From contig JAPLFL010000040.1 of assembly GCA_026390695.1 (NCBI GenBank), positions 1-64,000 of the forward strand: a stretch of 64,000 nt of DNA, written 5' to 3'. The notes beneath the pieces are model-generated. The model ran no database searches. It was not told the origin of the DNA and saw only the letters and a list, made by a program, of their open reading frames with translations. Positions 55,201 to 62,994 of the stretch are shown in pieces (position 1 is the stretch's first letter; each line of letters begins with the position of its first letter). The translations under genes were made by a program, and so were the position numbers. The stretch comes from Candidatus Kapaibacterium sp. GTDB lineage: Bacteria; Bacteroidota; Ignavibacteria; Kapaibacteriales; UBA2268.

Positions 55201-57718
55201 ATTGATAAAAGCGCTGAATTCAGAGGATGTGCCGCTGACAGTTGCTTACGGTTATGCATCAATACCAGTTGAAGATGAATCGAATATTTTACCGTTAAAA
55301 ATAACAGCCAGCCCAAAAGCAAGGTCAAAGACCATGCAGAAAATTACAGTTAAAACTAAAGCAAAAAAAGATATTTTCGTAACTGTAGCAGCGGTGGACG
55401 AAGGAATATTGCAAGTTAAAAATTTCAGAACTCCCGATCCATATTCTTTCTTTTACCAGAAAATTGGTTTAGATGTCAGCACCTTTTCAATTTATCCATA
55501 CCTTTTCCCTGAGTTGAAAATGCAGGCATTCCGCACCGGTGCAAGTGACGGAGCAGATTATAATCTTGCCAAGCGTCTGAACCCATTGACTAATAAGCGA
55601 GTTCATCTGCTTGCACTCTGGAGCGGTGTTCTGAAAACAAATTCAAAAGGTGAAGCAAGCTGGGAAATTGAAATACCTGAGTTTTCGGGTGCTGTCCGTC
55701 TGATGGCTTGTGCATATAATGAACATTCTTTCGGATCGGGTGAAACAATGATGACTGTTTCAGATCCGATTGTATTGAGTAGCTCCTTGCCGCGATTTCT
55801 CAGCCCAGGTGATGAGATAGAATCACATGTTACTTTTACAAATACAACCAATAAAAAAGCCAACATCAAAGCCACTATCAGCACGAGTGGAGCTGCCCGG
55901 ATTGTAGAAAATATTTCAAATAATGTAACAATCGAGCCTGAATCGGAAAAAATGCTGACTTTCAAACTTGCTGCTAATAATCAGATAGGATATGCCAAGG
56001 TTACTGTCAATGCAGAAGGATTAGGTGAAAAATACTCTCAGACTACGGACTTGACAGTTCGTCCGGCTTCTGCTTTGCAGAAAAGTGATATTTCGGGTGT
56101 GATTCCAGCCGGACAATCTCATTATCTGAGCCTCGAAAAGGATTACTTCAAGGAAAGCGTTAGCTCAAGTATAATTTTCAGCAAATCTCCAATGATAGAG
56201 TTTTCAAAAAATCTGAAAAACCTTATTGAATATCCTTATGGATGCTTGGAACAAACTGTATCAACAGCATTTCCTCAGCTTGCACTTGCAGATATTTTAA
56301 ATCAACTTGGCTCGGATTATGATAAAAATGATGCTAAAGAAGCTGCTCGAAATGTTCGTTATGCAATAGAAAAAGTACAATCCATGCAAATGCCAAATGG
56401 TGGACTTACTCTTTGGCAGGGCGATTATATCGAAACATGGTGGAGTTCTGCTTATGCCGGACATTTTCTGATAGAATGCAGAAAAGCCGGTTATGAGATT
56501 AATTCTTTTGTTTTAGAGAGATTGTTAAATTATTTATCCTATAAAACAGTAAACGATAAACCGGATGCTTATTATACAAACAGCCGTTTTGGTACTCGCG
56601 AAACGTACAGCCGTGAATCAATGTATTCTCTATTTGTGTTGGCTTTAGGCGGAAAACCTGATATTGTATTAATGAATCAGTTCCGCAGTAGAGCTGAAAA
56701 ATTGACCGAAGATTCTAAATTCATGCTTGCTGCAAGCTATAAACTTGCGGGTGATAAAAAATCTCAAAATAGTTATTTGCCTGTATATTCAGTCGATAAT
56801 TTCAAAAAGGAAAGCGGAGGCAGCTTTTCATCACCAACCCGTGATTTGGCTTTGGCACTTTATATGCTGCAAATAGCCGATCCGATCAATCCTCAGATAA
56901 CAACCCTGATCCATCGCTTATCTACTCAAATGAAGAATGAGCTTTATCTATCTACTCAGGATAAATCGTTCGGTTTGCTCGCACTTTCCAGAATAATGAA
57001 GGAAACTTCCGCGAATGCAAAAGGTGAATTATACTTGGATGAAAAATATAAAAGTTCAATTTCAATTGAAGATAAATTTATAAAGGAGCGTTTTTCAAAT
57101 CAGAATGTAAAATTGGTTAATTCCGGTCAGGGAAATTTATATTATTTTGCACGCCGTGAAGGTGTTTTGCAGAATGTTTCCTATACCGACCGAGATAATT
57201 TCATTAGAGTTCGCCGTCAGTTTTTCAATCGCTGGGGCGGACAGATCGGTGATAATAGATTTAAATTAGGGGATATGATTGTTGTGAAAGTAACACTCGA
57301 ATCACAGTTTAACGAAAATATAGACAATATAGTTATCACTGATTTATTGCCTGCCGGCTTTGAGATAGAAAACCCACGTCTTGGCAAAACCAATCAATAT
57401 GATTGGATAAAAGACAAAGCAACTGCTTCGCATATTGATTATCGTGACGACCGGATAAATATTTTCTGTAATCTTGGATATAACAAAAAGCAACAAAATT
57501 TTGATGATAATGAAAATGATTCCGAAACCAACGATGAAGATCAACCTGTACCTGTGCCACAGAAGCCAATGTTATCTCCTTATAACAAATCATTTTATTA
57601 CATAGTTCGTGCCGTTACCAAGGGTAAATTTGCGCTCAGCCAGATCAGTGCCGATGCTATGTATTTTGGTGAGTATAATTCATATTCAGGCGGAGGAACA
57701 GTAGTAATTAATCAATAG
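52202..57718 (+). CDS. Bacterial alpha-2-macroglobulin lipoprotein
   Basis: The 1838-residue protein is a periplasmic protease trap. It has a lipoprotein signal (FVSC lipobox; Cys17), then a long series of macroglobulin beta domains. LYRPDDTLTIAGIIRD marks the MG3-like region. The thioester motif CLEQ is intact at residues 1348-1351 (YPYGCLEQ) in a thioester domain of helical toroid type (about 1310-1600). A C-terminal receptor-like domain (about 1660-1838) ends the protein. Such proteins often pair with the peptidoglycan synthase PBP1C; no pbpC is adjacent here. GGAGA precedes the ATG. An acidic insert (NENDSETNDEDQPVPVP) near 1766 is odd. Confidence 0.92.
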   Translation: MKNRILALLLALAFVSCGSDQVHIKETNIGTNGEIAEKQNIMITFDRDLAPDSLISKWDSSSYFVIKPRTEGRYQWISRNTLSFSPAFGFEPNTEYELELTDKILKHGNSQLSLPDDKFIKFHTEFLRIDNISCKWRLPDSSASTPVLSTVITLNNAINPNSLDSLLEVEIAGKTIQYKIISTEITPKLSFYIPVSRVEDIAGETMKIKIRKGVQIAGSKNKSDIDLSEDMTIPTLDKLLIEKVVTSDAIEELCLKIATNQELAKNQDLKKLIKLKPEIDFTIRQTESGFNIEGNFDVSVNYELAISGDLKGVCGRPLTGEFKTQVSFKDVEPMLSFSSPNGMYLSSKGYKNLGVKIYGTQKITVTVVKVYENNILAFSKQGKSSNYEFDDYGSGSYGHSYEYYDTEEYGDVVFRKEYEVSKLGKNGNLYLLNLDFKDVIKNYDGIYVVAAEASDKKWLTDSRIVCLSDIGLVVKKTASQVLVFANSIKTGEAIQSAKVRLISSNNQFFASKLTDPDGIAIFDLDKHDVPNFKPKLVSVRQDNDLNYMILDSKTEVDNSKFQGIGGISGADYKTFLYGDRDLYRPDDTLTIAGIIRDEDWNPLRDIYIKAELLMPSAKLLKEMKILLNNEGGFAERVYLPPGIVTGIYSIKISLLNGTVLKTRKISVEEFMPDRIKVNLSSDREDYTAPDSIRVNANVMNMFGPPATSRSYEFNFTLKKIDFEPKEYKNYKFNIDFSSDKLISEKMRTGKTDKNGEVHEVAGISSNLRDLGLLSGTADLTVFDENNRTVSRNLKLNIYTQDIFIGIGQVDSYVGTNRRIGFPIVAVNKSGKLQNNAPVIIQVIKREWETVMRRGHSSRYLFESQTNERIVFEKEDKISGTNNMFYFRPEHSGRYELRVFNKGAKNCVTHKFYAYSWGSTQANDFEVNTEGKIDISMDMSKYDVGDKAKILFKTPFQGKMLVTIERDGIIEHRIINTDGRAAEMTIPLKKEFVPNIYVSATLIKALNSEDVPLTVAYGYASIPVEDESNILPLKITASPKARSKTMQKITVKTKAKKDIFVTVAAVDEGILQVKNFRTPDPYSFFYQKIGLDVSTFSIYPYLFPELKMQAFRTGASDGADYNLAKRLNPLTNKRVHLLALWSGVLKTNSKGEASWEIEIPEFSGAVRLMACAYNEHSFGSGETMMTVSDPIVLSSSLPRFLSPGDEIESHVTFTNTTNKKANIKATISTSGAARIVENISNNVTIEPESEKMLTFKLAANNQIGYAKVTVNAEGLGEKYSQTTDLTVRPASALQKSDISGVIPAGQSHYLSLEKDYFKESVSSSIIFSKSPMIEFSKNLKNLIEYPYGCLEQTVSTAFPQLALADILNQLGSDYDKNDAKEAARNVRYAIEKVQSMQMPNGGLTLWQGDYIETWWSSAYAGHFLIECRKAGYEINSFVLERLLNYLSYKTVNDKPDAYYTNSRFGTRETYSRESMYSLFVLALGGKPDIVLMNQFRSRAEKLTEDSKFMLAASYKLAGDKKSQNSYLPVYSVDNFKKESGGSFSSPTRDLALALYMLQIADPINPQITTLIHRLSTQMKNELYLSTQDKSFGLLALSRIMKETSANAKGELYLDEKYKSSISIEDKFIKERFSNQNVKLVNSGQGNLYYFARREGVLQNVSYTDRDNFIRVRRQFFNRWGGQIGDNRFKLGDMIVVKVTLESQFNENIDNIVITDLLPAGFEIENPRLGKTNQYDWIKDKATASHIDYRDDRINIFCNLGYNKKQQNFDDNENDSETNDEDQPVPVPQKPMLSPYNKSFYYIVRAVTKGKFALSQISADAMYFGEYNSYSGGGTVVINQ

Positions 57719-57831
57719 GTAGTGAAAAATCCTTCTAATGATTTCAATATGAGGGGGAATTATAGCAAGGACTCAATAAATGGAAAATTCATTCGTTTTT
57801 TATTTTGGATTTTTATATAAGGAGAAAAAAT

Positions 57832-57972
57832 ATGCCGAAACTTTATGAATATTTTGGAATAGTTATCCAGTTTTACTCGAATGATTATGAACCAATTCAT
57901 GTTCATTGTAAATTCCAAGACCAAGAAAATAATGTGCAGATAACATCTGAGAAAATTACAAAGAGGGTTTAA
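57832..57972 (+). pseudogene. DUF4160 protein, truncated remnant
   Basis: An excellent AAGGAGA site precedes this 46-codon frame. The product begins MPKLYEYFGIVIQFYSNDYE followed by PIHVHCKF, which is the DUF4160 N-terminus. Members usually run to about 80 residues, but this one ends after EKITKRV, as if the middle had been deleted and the end kept. It is followed directly (no gap) by a DUF2442-like frame, a common partner. The pair is often described as toxin-antitoxin-like, though its function is not established. It is probably non-functional. Confidence 0.65.
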
Positions 57973-58217
57973 ATGTCAATTTCAATAAAAAAAGCTGAAT
58001 ATATTGGCGAATATAAGATAAAACTTTTATTCTCTGATAACCTTGAGCAGATTGTGGATTTCTCTGATTTTTAAATTGTGCAAAAAATCCAATGTCATCA
58101 AAATATCTTGATCAAAATCTATTCTTGAATTTTGAAATAGTTTATAGAGATTTGATATGGAATGATTATGAGATGTGTTTTCCAATTTGGGATTTATATA
58201 GTGGAAAAATATCTTGA
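57973..58217 (+). pseudogene. DUF2442 protein, broken by a one-base deletion
   Basis: The ATG touches the stop of the DUF4160 remnant. Frame one reads MSISIKKAEYIGEYKIKLLF then VDFSDF and stops at 58074 in the run GATTTTTAA. If the T-run had one more base, translation would continue as SDFLNCAKNPMSSKYLDQN, then FEIVYRDLIWNDYEMCF and PIWDLYSGKIS to 58217, which is the usual DUF2442 C-terminus. So the gene looks whole apart from one missing base in a homopolymer. A sequencing error or phase variation in the T-tract must be excluded before calling it dead. Confidence 0.75.
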
Positions 58218-58529
58218 TTACTCTTTCCTCAGTCCATCCAATCTAAGCAAAAGATATTGGAATGGGAAGGGTAAATCAAAGAAAGAAGTAATACCAAATC
58301 GCCATCAAGATTAGTAATATATTTTATCATACCGGAGGAAGTGAGGGATCTATCTTCGGCTTCTGGAGATATTCTTCTCATCTTTACCAATGACATATTT
58401 ATCGCTATTGTTGTTAGCACTCTGGCATAAGCCATATATATTGCCTTTACAAGTAGGGAACTGCAATATCTCTTATATTTGAGCTAAAAAACAATATAGT
58501 ATCATTTCCTTAATGAATAAAGAATTATT

Positions 58530-58734
58530 GTCAAAGATTCAGATGCAGGAATCCCCTACAAGAAACAGTTTAGGAGATTCCCGCATTCGAGACTGTGTGA
58601 AAACTTCAATTTCTGTCATTCATGGGAATGCAGAAATCCCCAATTGCGCCATGGAAGGGGATTCCCGCATGCGCGGGAATGACAGATACGTGAATATTTC
58701 GTGTTTTCACACAGTCTCATTCGCAGGAATGTCA
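58530..58734. repeat. Family B composite element
   Basis: Two palindromic units sit side by side, with GGGGATTCCCGCATGCGCGG ending in GAATGAC near 58683, and a tail TTTTCACACAGTCTCATTCG ending near 58734. GAGACTGTGTGAAAAC at about 58588 is the reverse complement of the tail, so the whole element folds into a long inverted structure. Confidence 0.75.
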
Positions 58735-58925
58735 ACTTCAAGTAGGATACAAAAAAATCAACTTGCAAACATGAATAATAAATATAAATTTTATTTTAAT
58801 AATTTTGTTTATGTCGAAATTATTATTTAAATTGCAATTTACGATTCGTTTTTGTTCATTTTAATATTAATAATAAAATTTTAATTGTTACTTTTTCAAA
58901 TAATATCGTTTCCTACTTAAAGGCT

Positions 58926-58991
58926 GTCATTTCTGCGTATGCAGGAATCTCCTGATTGGTAGAGGGGGATTCCCGCATGCGCACAAATGAC
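58926..58991. repeat. Family B single element
   Basis: GTCATTTCTGCGTATGCAGG opens the copy and GGATTCCCGCATGCGCAC leads into AAATGAC at the end. It is one complete unit of about 66 bases with inverted GTCATT / AATGAC ends. Confidence 0.7.
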
Positions 58992-59045
58992 AATAATTCC
59001 TAATTCATTAGGGAAATGATATAATTTAATTGATGCTGAGGATTT

Positions 59046-59225
59046 ATGTACGCAAAATTGTTGAATAAAACCGGAAAGATTGAACCGGTTATTGTAATAT
59101 TTTCGGATCTTATTAATTGTTTAAAAGAAGTTAAACTCCTGAATGAAAAAATCAGCTGCTCTGAACTTCCCAAAAGACCAGCCAAAAAATGTATTTTCTC
59201 TAAATGGAGATATATTAATGGCTAA
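59046..59225 (+). CDS. Small hypothetical protein, 59 residues
   Basis: The frame starts at an ATG with GAGGA five bases upstream and encodes MYAKLLNKTGKIEPVIVIFS, then DLINCLKEVKLLNEKIS, ending in KKCIFSKWRYING. It is basic and has no signal or membrane segment. I recognise no family. The start signal, the codon use and the position directly against prmA (its TAA overlaps the prmA stop on the other strand by two bases) suggest a real gene, but a short frame this size could also be chance. Confidence 0.45.
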   Translation: MYAKLLNKTGKIEPVIVIFSDLINCLKEVKLLNEKISCSELPKRPAKKCIFSKWRYING

Positions 59226-60067
59226 TTAGATTTTGCACAAAAAGATATCCATTCTTCTTCCACGATAAATTCAAGAACAGTAAAATTATTTGACTTGAGT
59301 GCTGTTTCTATTTCCTCACGGTCGAAAACCAAAATACCTGCAATTATTAATAATCCTTTCTTGGATTTTAAAGATTCTGAAAACTTCGCCAACGATTCAA
59401 GTATAAGATTTCTGTTGAGATTTGCTAAAATTCCATCTGCTTGAGGCAGTGCCAGAGTATCTATGTCGAGTAGGTCTAATTCGATACTATCTCCCTCACC
59501 ATTTAGCTCAAGATTCTCTTTAGCATTTTCAAAAGCCCAATCATTATTATCAAATGCAAATACTCGAATAGCGCCTAATTTTTTTGCCAAAATTGCTAAC
59601 ACACCAGTACCACAGCCAACATCAAGCCAGAATGGGCGTGTTTTAACATATTTTTCTGCCAATCTGCATGCCAGGCGTGTGGATGCGTGATGGCCGGTTC
59701 CAAAAGACATTTTCGGATTAATAATAATTTTTATTGGACAATCAAATTCGTTTACTCGCCATTGTGGTAAAATTGCAATGTTTTCATTCACTCGAATAGC
59801 CTCAACATGGCTCTCCCACTCTTCGTTCCAGTTTCTTTCAGTGATATTTTCTTCGCTAATAAACGAAATTTCAGGAATGTATTTTTTTGCTTCTTCTAAT
59901 ATTTCATACTTCAGATTTTTAGAATAATCCGGTTCTTCAAAGCATATAACGAGCTCATCATTACGTTCTTCAATTCCCTTGAAAGGAAAATCTGCAACAG
60001 CACCTGCAAACAGTTCGAAATCCTCTTCCATTACTTTGAAATGCAGATTGTAATATTGTTTTCTCAT
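59222..60067 (-). CDS. prmA: Ribosomal protein L11 methyltransferase PrmA
   Basis: PrmA trimethylates ribosomal protein L11 using S-adenosylmethionine. The start chosen is the ATG at 60067 (MRKQYYNLHF); a TTG 12 bases earlier is a longer alternative. The N-terminal substrate-binding domain is followed by the linker segment NPKMSFGTGHHASTRL and the SAM site WLDVGCGTGVLAILAKKLGA. Later come FDNNDWAFENAKENLELNG and DGILANLNRNLIL, all standard for PrmA. The 281-residue length fits. It converges with the small gene at 59046 and is divergent from the YbjQ-family gene. Confidence 0.93.
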   Translation of the reverse strand: MRKQYYNLHFKVMEEDFELFAGAVADFPFKGIEERNDELVICFEEPDYSKNLKYEILEEAKKYIPEISFISEENITERNWNEEWESHVEAIRVNENIAILPQWRVNEFDCPIKIIINPKMSFGTGHHASTRLACRLAEKYVKTRPFWLDVGCGTGVLAILAKKLGAIRVFAFDNNDWAFENAKENLELNGEGDSIELDLLDIDTLALPQADGILANLNRNLILESLAKFSESLKSKKGLLIIAGILVFDREEIETALKSNNFTVLEFIVEEEWISFCAKSN

Positions 60068-60084
60068 AGTTCTAACCAAATTTG

Positions 60085-60092
60085 CAAATTTA
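60085..60092 (-). promoter_or_regulatory. TAnnTTTG promoter-like element for prmA
   Basis: On the minus strand this reads TAAATTTG, only 18 bases before the ATG at 60067. It predicts a leader of about ten bases; it may also be chance in AT-rich DNA. Confidence 0.3.
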
Positions 60093-60146
60093 TTAATAAT
60101 TATTGACTTTTATATTATAAAAAGAGTATATTTAATTATTTTTTTA

Positions 60147-60154
60147 TAAATTTG
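60147..60154 (+). promoter_or_regulatory. TAnnTTTG promoter-like element for the YbjQ-family gene
   Basis: TAAATTTG lies 63 bases before the ATG at 60218 and is followed by TATAGG. Confidence 0.4.
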
Positions 60155-60217
60155 TATAGGTTTAATCTTTTAATTGCGACATGAATTTTATTTATAAAAA
60201 TTATAAAAGGCTAAAAA

Positions 60218-60547
60218 ATGAATTCACAAATGACAAGCACCACTTTCGAGCTTCATGGCTATAAAGTTGTAAAAAACTTAGGATTAGTAAGAGGTATAAT
60301 AGTTCGTTCACGCTCTATTTTCGGAACTATCGGAGGCTCGCTACAAACAATTTTTGGTGGAAATATTACTCTATTCACTGAACTTTGCGAAAAAACCCGT
60401 GAAGATGCTTATGAAATGATGATGAAACATGCCGCTGCAATCGGAGCTAATGCAGTGATAGGAGTGCGATATGATGCAACCGAAGTCATGCAGGGAGTTT
60501 CAGAAGTCCTTTGCTATGGCACGGCAGTTGTGGTCGAGACGGTGTAA
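60218..60547 (+). CDS. YbjQ/UPF0145 family protein
   Basis: The 109-residue protein matches the UPF0145 (YbjQ) family, sometimes annotated as a heavy-metal-binding domain. Diagnostic segments are [19 protein letters not shown], then [19 protein letters not shown] and [11 protein letters not shown], ending CYGTAVVVE. These proteins form homo-pentamers; their cellular role is uncertain. There is no signal or membrane segment. It stands alone between prmA and yidC, with its own promoter-like element. Confidence 0.9.
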   Translation: MNSQMTSTTFELHGYKVVKNLGLVRGIIVRSRSIFGTIGGSLQTIFGGNITLFTELCEKTREDAYEMMMKHAAAIGANAVIGVRYDATEVMQGVSEVLCYGTAVVVETV

Positions 60548-60674
60548 TACAGTTAAAAGTTTATAAAGTTTGTCAAGTACTTGGTAGAATATTAATTTCT
60601 GTTGATTACTCTGCGTATAAATAATCATATTTCCAATTTTTGAGTATAACTTATTCCATTTGGAATAAATTTCG

Positions 60675-60682
60675 TATTTTTG
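60675..60682 (+). promoter_or_regulatory. TAnnTTTG promoter-like element for yidC
   Basis: TATTTTTG followed by TAG lies 56 bases before the ATG at 60739. No TTTG sits at the usual distance upstream. Confidence 0.4.
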
Positions 60683-60738
60683 TAGTCTTTCATTTTCTCG
60701 TTAATCAATTTATTTATACTAACTATTGTAATTAAAAT

Positions 60739-62616
60739 ATGGACAGATCAAGTAAAATAGGCTTTGGTATTATAGTTATTCTTATTACTGCATGGATGTT
60801 TTATAATTCAATGCAGCAACAATTACCAGTCCCAGCTGCTGCCACGCAAAGCAAGGATAGCTCTAAGACTAAAGTAGATTCAAGTTTATCAAAAGCTGCA
60901 AATCAGATACCACAAAGTCAGTTAAATAATATTTTACCGGAAAACGACTCTTCAGTAGCTGTTGCTCGTTATGGCAGCCTTTTTGCAGCTTTCGTTGAAG
61001 GAACTGAAAAAGTTTATACAATTAAAACAGATTTAGCTAAGATTACTTTTACAAACAAGGGAGCTGCACTCACCGGCTGGGAACTCAACAAATTTCAGAA
61101 GTGGGACAAGGAGCCATCACAGCTAATCAATTATGGTGATAAACAGCTTACCCTAAATTTTCTTAGCACCGAAGCAAAAGCAATTGATACAAAGAATTTA
61201 TTTTATAAAATTAATACCGATCAAACCGATTTTGTTCTCCATGGCACTGACTCTCTGGTTTTGCGTGCTTCAATAGATATTTCACCGGGAAAATCTATCG
61301 TAAAAACTTTTACATTTTATGGTGATAAATATCATTTTGAACAAAATATCTCTCTTGAAAATCTTGAAAACGTGCTCCTGCCCTCAACTAATTGTGTATT
61401 CTACAATTGGGATGGCGGGATGCATTATCAGGAACAAAACTCCGTTGACGAGTCAAACGAAGCCGTAGGATTTACTCAAACACGAGATAAGACTTTTGAG
61501 CTTGATGCCAATGAAGACCTTGCAAAACGGGATACTGCACGTGGAACCATTCTTCACGTATATACAAAAATCAAATACTTTGCAGCCGCAATTATTCCTG
61601 CTCCGGCAGATAAGCTCAATGGTACGGTTCTAATGACCGGAACACGTGAGCACACCGAACATGAAGGTATGATAGAAAAGTATAATCTTGCTATTCAAAT
61701 CCCCTACCATGGCGGTAAACAGAGTAATTCTTTCAAAGTTTATATTGGCCCGCTCGATTATGATATAATAAAAAGTTATGGGATCGAAGATGCTCTTAAT
61801 TTTGGCTGGAAATGGCTTGTGAGGCCAATTGGTGAATATTTTATGTTACCTGTTTTTAATGCAATACATTACGTCGTTCCGAACTGGGGACTTGTTATTA
61901 TTATCTTTTCAATATTTATTAAATTAGTCCTATACCCGCTTTCGATTACTCAGCTTAAAAGTTCACAGAAAATGCAGCTTTTAGCTCCTGAGATTGCTAA
62001 AATCCGCGAAAAATACGGTGAGGACCAAATGAAGCAGCAGCAGGAAACTATGGCTCTTTATCGTGAGTATGGGATTAATCCTGCAGGTGGATGTCTGCCT
62101 TTGCTTCTTCAAATGCCGATTCTTTATTCCATGTGGGCAGTTCTTGGCCATGCTATTGTTCTTCGCCACACTGAATTTATCTGGTGGATTAAAGATTTAG
62201 CGACACCGGACGTAATATTCCGTTTACCAATGAAACTTATTTTCTTTGATACATTTTCCGGTTTAGCGCTCCTAATGGGTATTACCATGTTTATCCAACA
62301 GAAAATGACTATCAGTGATCCGAGACAAAAGGCGATGGTTTATATGATGCCTGTTATGTTTACTGTTATGTTTGCAAGTTTCCCATCAGGACTGAATCTT
62401 TATTATTTCATGTTCAATTTGCTTAGTATTGCTCAGCAATATTACATGAATAAGATATCGAAAAAACGTTTGACTCTTGAACAAATGCGCAGATCACCCA
62501 AAAAGGAAGGTTGGTTTGCTAAAAAAATGAGAGAAGCTCAGGATTTGGCTCAGTCTCAGGGACGTACTCTGCCCGGACAGTCAAAGAAATACAATAGAAA
62601 TCAACGTAAAAAATGA
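60739..62616 (+). CDS. yidC: Membrane protein insertase YidC
   Basis: YidC inserts and folds inner-membrane proteins with or without SecYEG. The 625-residue protein has an N-terminal transmembrane helix (IGFGIIVILITAWMFYNSM), a linker, and a large periplasmic beta domain (about 90-355). The conserved C-terminal helices include VVPNWGLVIIIFSIFIKLVL, INPAGGCLPLLLQMPIL, FSGLALLMGITMFIQ and FPSGLNLYYFMFNLLSIAQQ. A basic tail ends the protein (KYNRNQRKK). This is the Gram-negative long form. The usual neighbours rnpA, yidD and mnmE are not here. Confidence 0.96.
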   Translation: MDRSSKIGFGIIVILITAWMFYNSMQQQLPVPAAATQSKDSSKTKVDSSLSKAANQIPQSQLNNILPENDSSVAVARYGSLFAAFVEGTEKVYTIKTDLAKITFTNKGAALTGWELNKFQKWDKEPSQLINYGDKQLTLNFLSTEAKAIDTKNLFYKINTDQTDFVLHGTDSLVLRASIDISPGKSIVKTFTFYGDKYHFEQNISLENLENVLLPSTNCVFYNWDGGMHYQEQNSVDESNEAVGFTQTRDKTFELDANEDLAKRDTARGTILHVYTKIKYFAAAIIPAPADKLNGTVLMTGTREHTEHEGMIEKYNLAIQIPYHGGKQSNSFKVYIGPLDYDIIKSYGIEDALNFGWKWLVRPIGEYFMLPVFNAIHYVVPNWGLVIIIFSIFIKLVLYPLSITQLKSSQKMQLLAPEIAKIREKYGEDQMKQQQETMALYREYGINPAGGCLPLLLQMPILYSMWAVLGHAIVLRHTEFIWWIKDLATPDVIFRLPMKLIFFDTFSGLALLMGITMFIQQKMTISDPRQKAMVYMMPVMFTVMFASFPSGLNLYYFMFNLLSIAQQYYMNKISKKRLTLEQMRRSPKKEGWFAKKMREAQDLAQSQGRTLPGQSKKYNRNQRKK

Positions 62617-62673
62617 GGTTAACGGTTTTCCTTTGTGAATGATAAAAATAATTCAACCCTGATTATTCGAAGA

Positions 62674-62693
62674 GGGCACGGCAAGCCGTGCCC
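62674..62693. repeat. GC-rich palindrome
   Basis: GGGCACGGC and GCCGTGCCC are perfect inverted arms around AA. No T-run follows. It lies 58 bases after yidC and may act as a terminator or be a short mobile palindrome. Confidence 0.5.
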
Positions 62694-62720
62694 CTACACT
62701 ATTTCATAAGTTTCGTTTCT

Positions 62721-62927
62721 GTCATTGATGGCGCATGCAGGAATCTCCTAAAGTGGTACTGGTAAGTGATTCCCGAATGCGAGACTGTGTGAAAACAATC
62801 TTTTTCTGTCATTGATGGCGCATGCAGGAATCCCCTGATTGGTACTGGATGGGGATTCCTGCATGCGCAGGAATGACAATTCAGTAGAAGTTGTGAGTTT
62901 TTATACAGGCTCATGCGCAGGAATGAC
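62721..62927. repeat. Family B composite element
   Basis: Two units opening GTCATTGATGGCGCATGCAG are at 62721 and 62808. The second continues to GGGATTCCTGCATGCGCAGG and GAATGAC, and a tail with TCATGCGCAGGAATGAC ends at 62927. GAGACTGTGTGAAAAC is again present, at about 62780. Confidence 0.75.
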
Positions 62928-62994
62928 ATTTTTGAGACGACAGCCTCCTACACAATGATTCTGAATAATAAGATAATGCTTTATTTGAGATTAT

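Larger units (their letters stand above)
58218..59045. other. Intergenic region with family B repeats
   Basis: No gene here is supported. The first 290 bases are unassigned; a 68-codon leftward frame there (58229-58435) has a weak AAGG site but no recognisable product. The rest holds two family B elements (separate entries) and AT-rich DNA. Confidence 0.5.
62617..62994. other. Repeat-rich intergenic region after yidC
   Basis: These 378 bases hold no gene. They contain a short perfect palindrome (62674) and a family B composite (62721), and AT-rich ends. Open frames seen here derive from the repeats. Confidence 0.6.

Noticed and set aside
58229-58435. A 68-codon leftward frame
   Set aside because: No recognisable domain, only a weak AAGG site, and it lies in a degenerate intergenic stretch.
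58513-58830. A 105-codon rightward frame
   Set aside because: Most of it is translation of family B palindromes.
62699-62929. A 76-codon leftward frame
   Set aside because: It is entirely within family B repeats.
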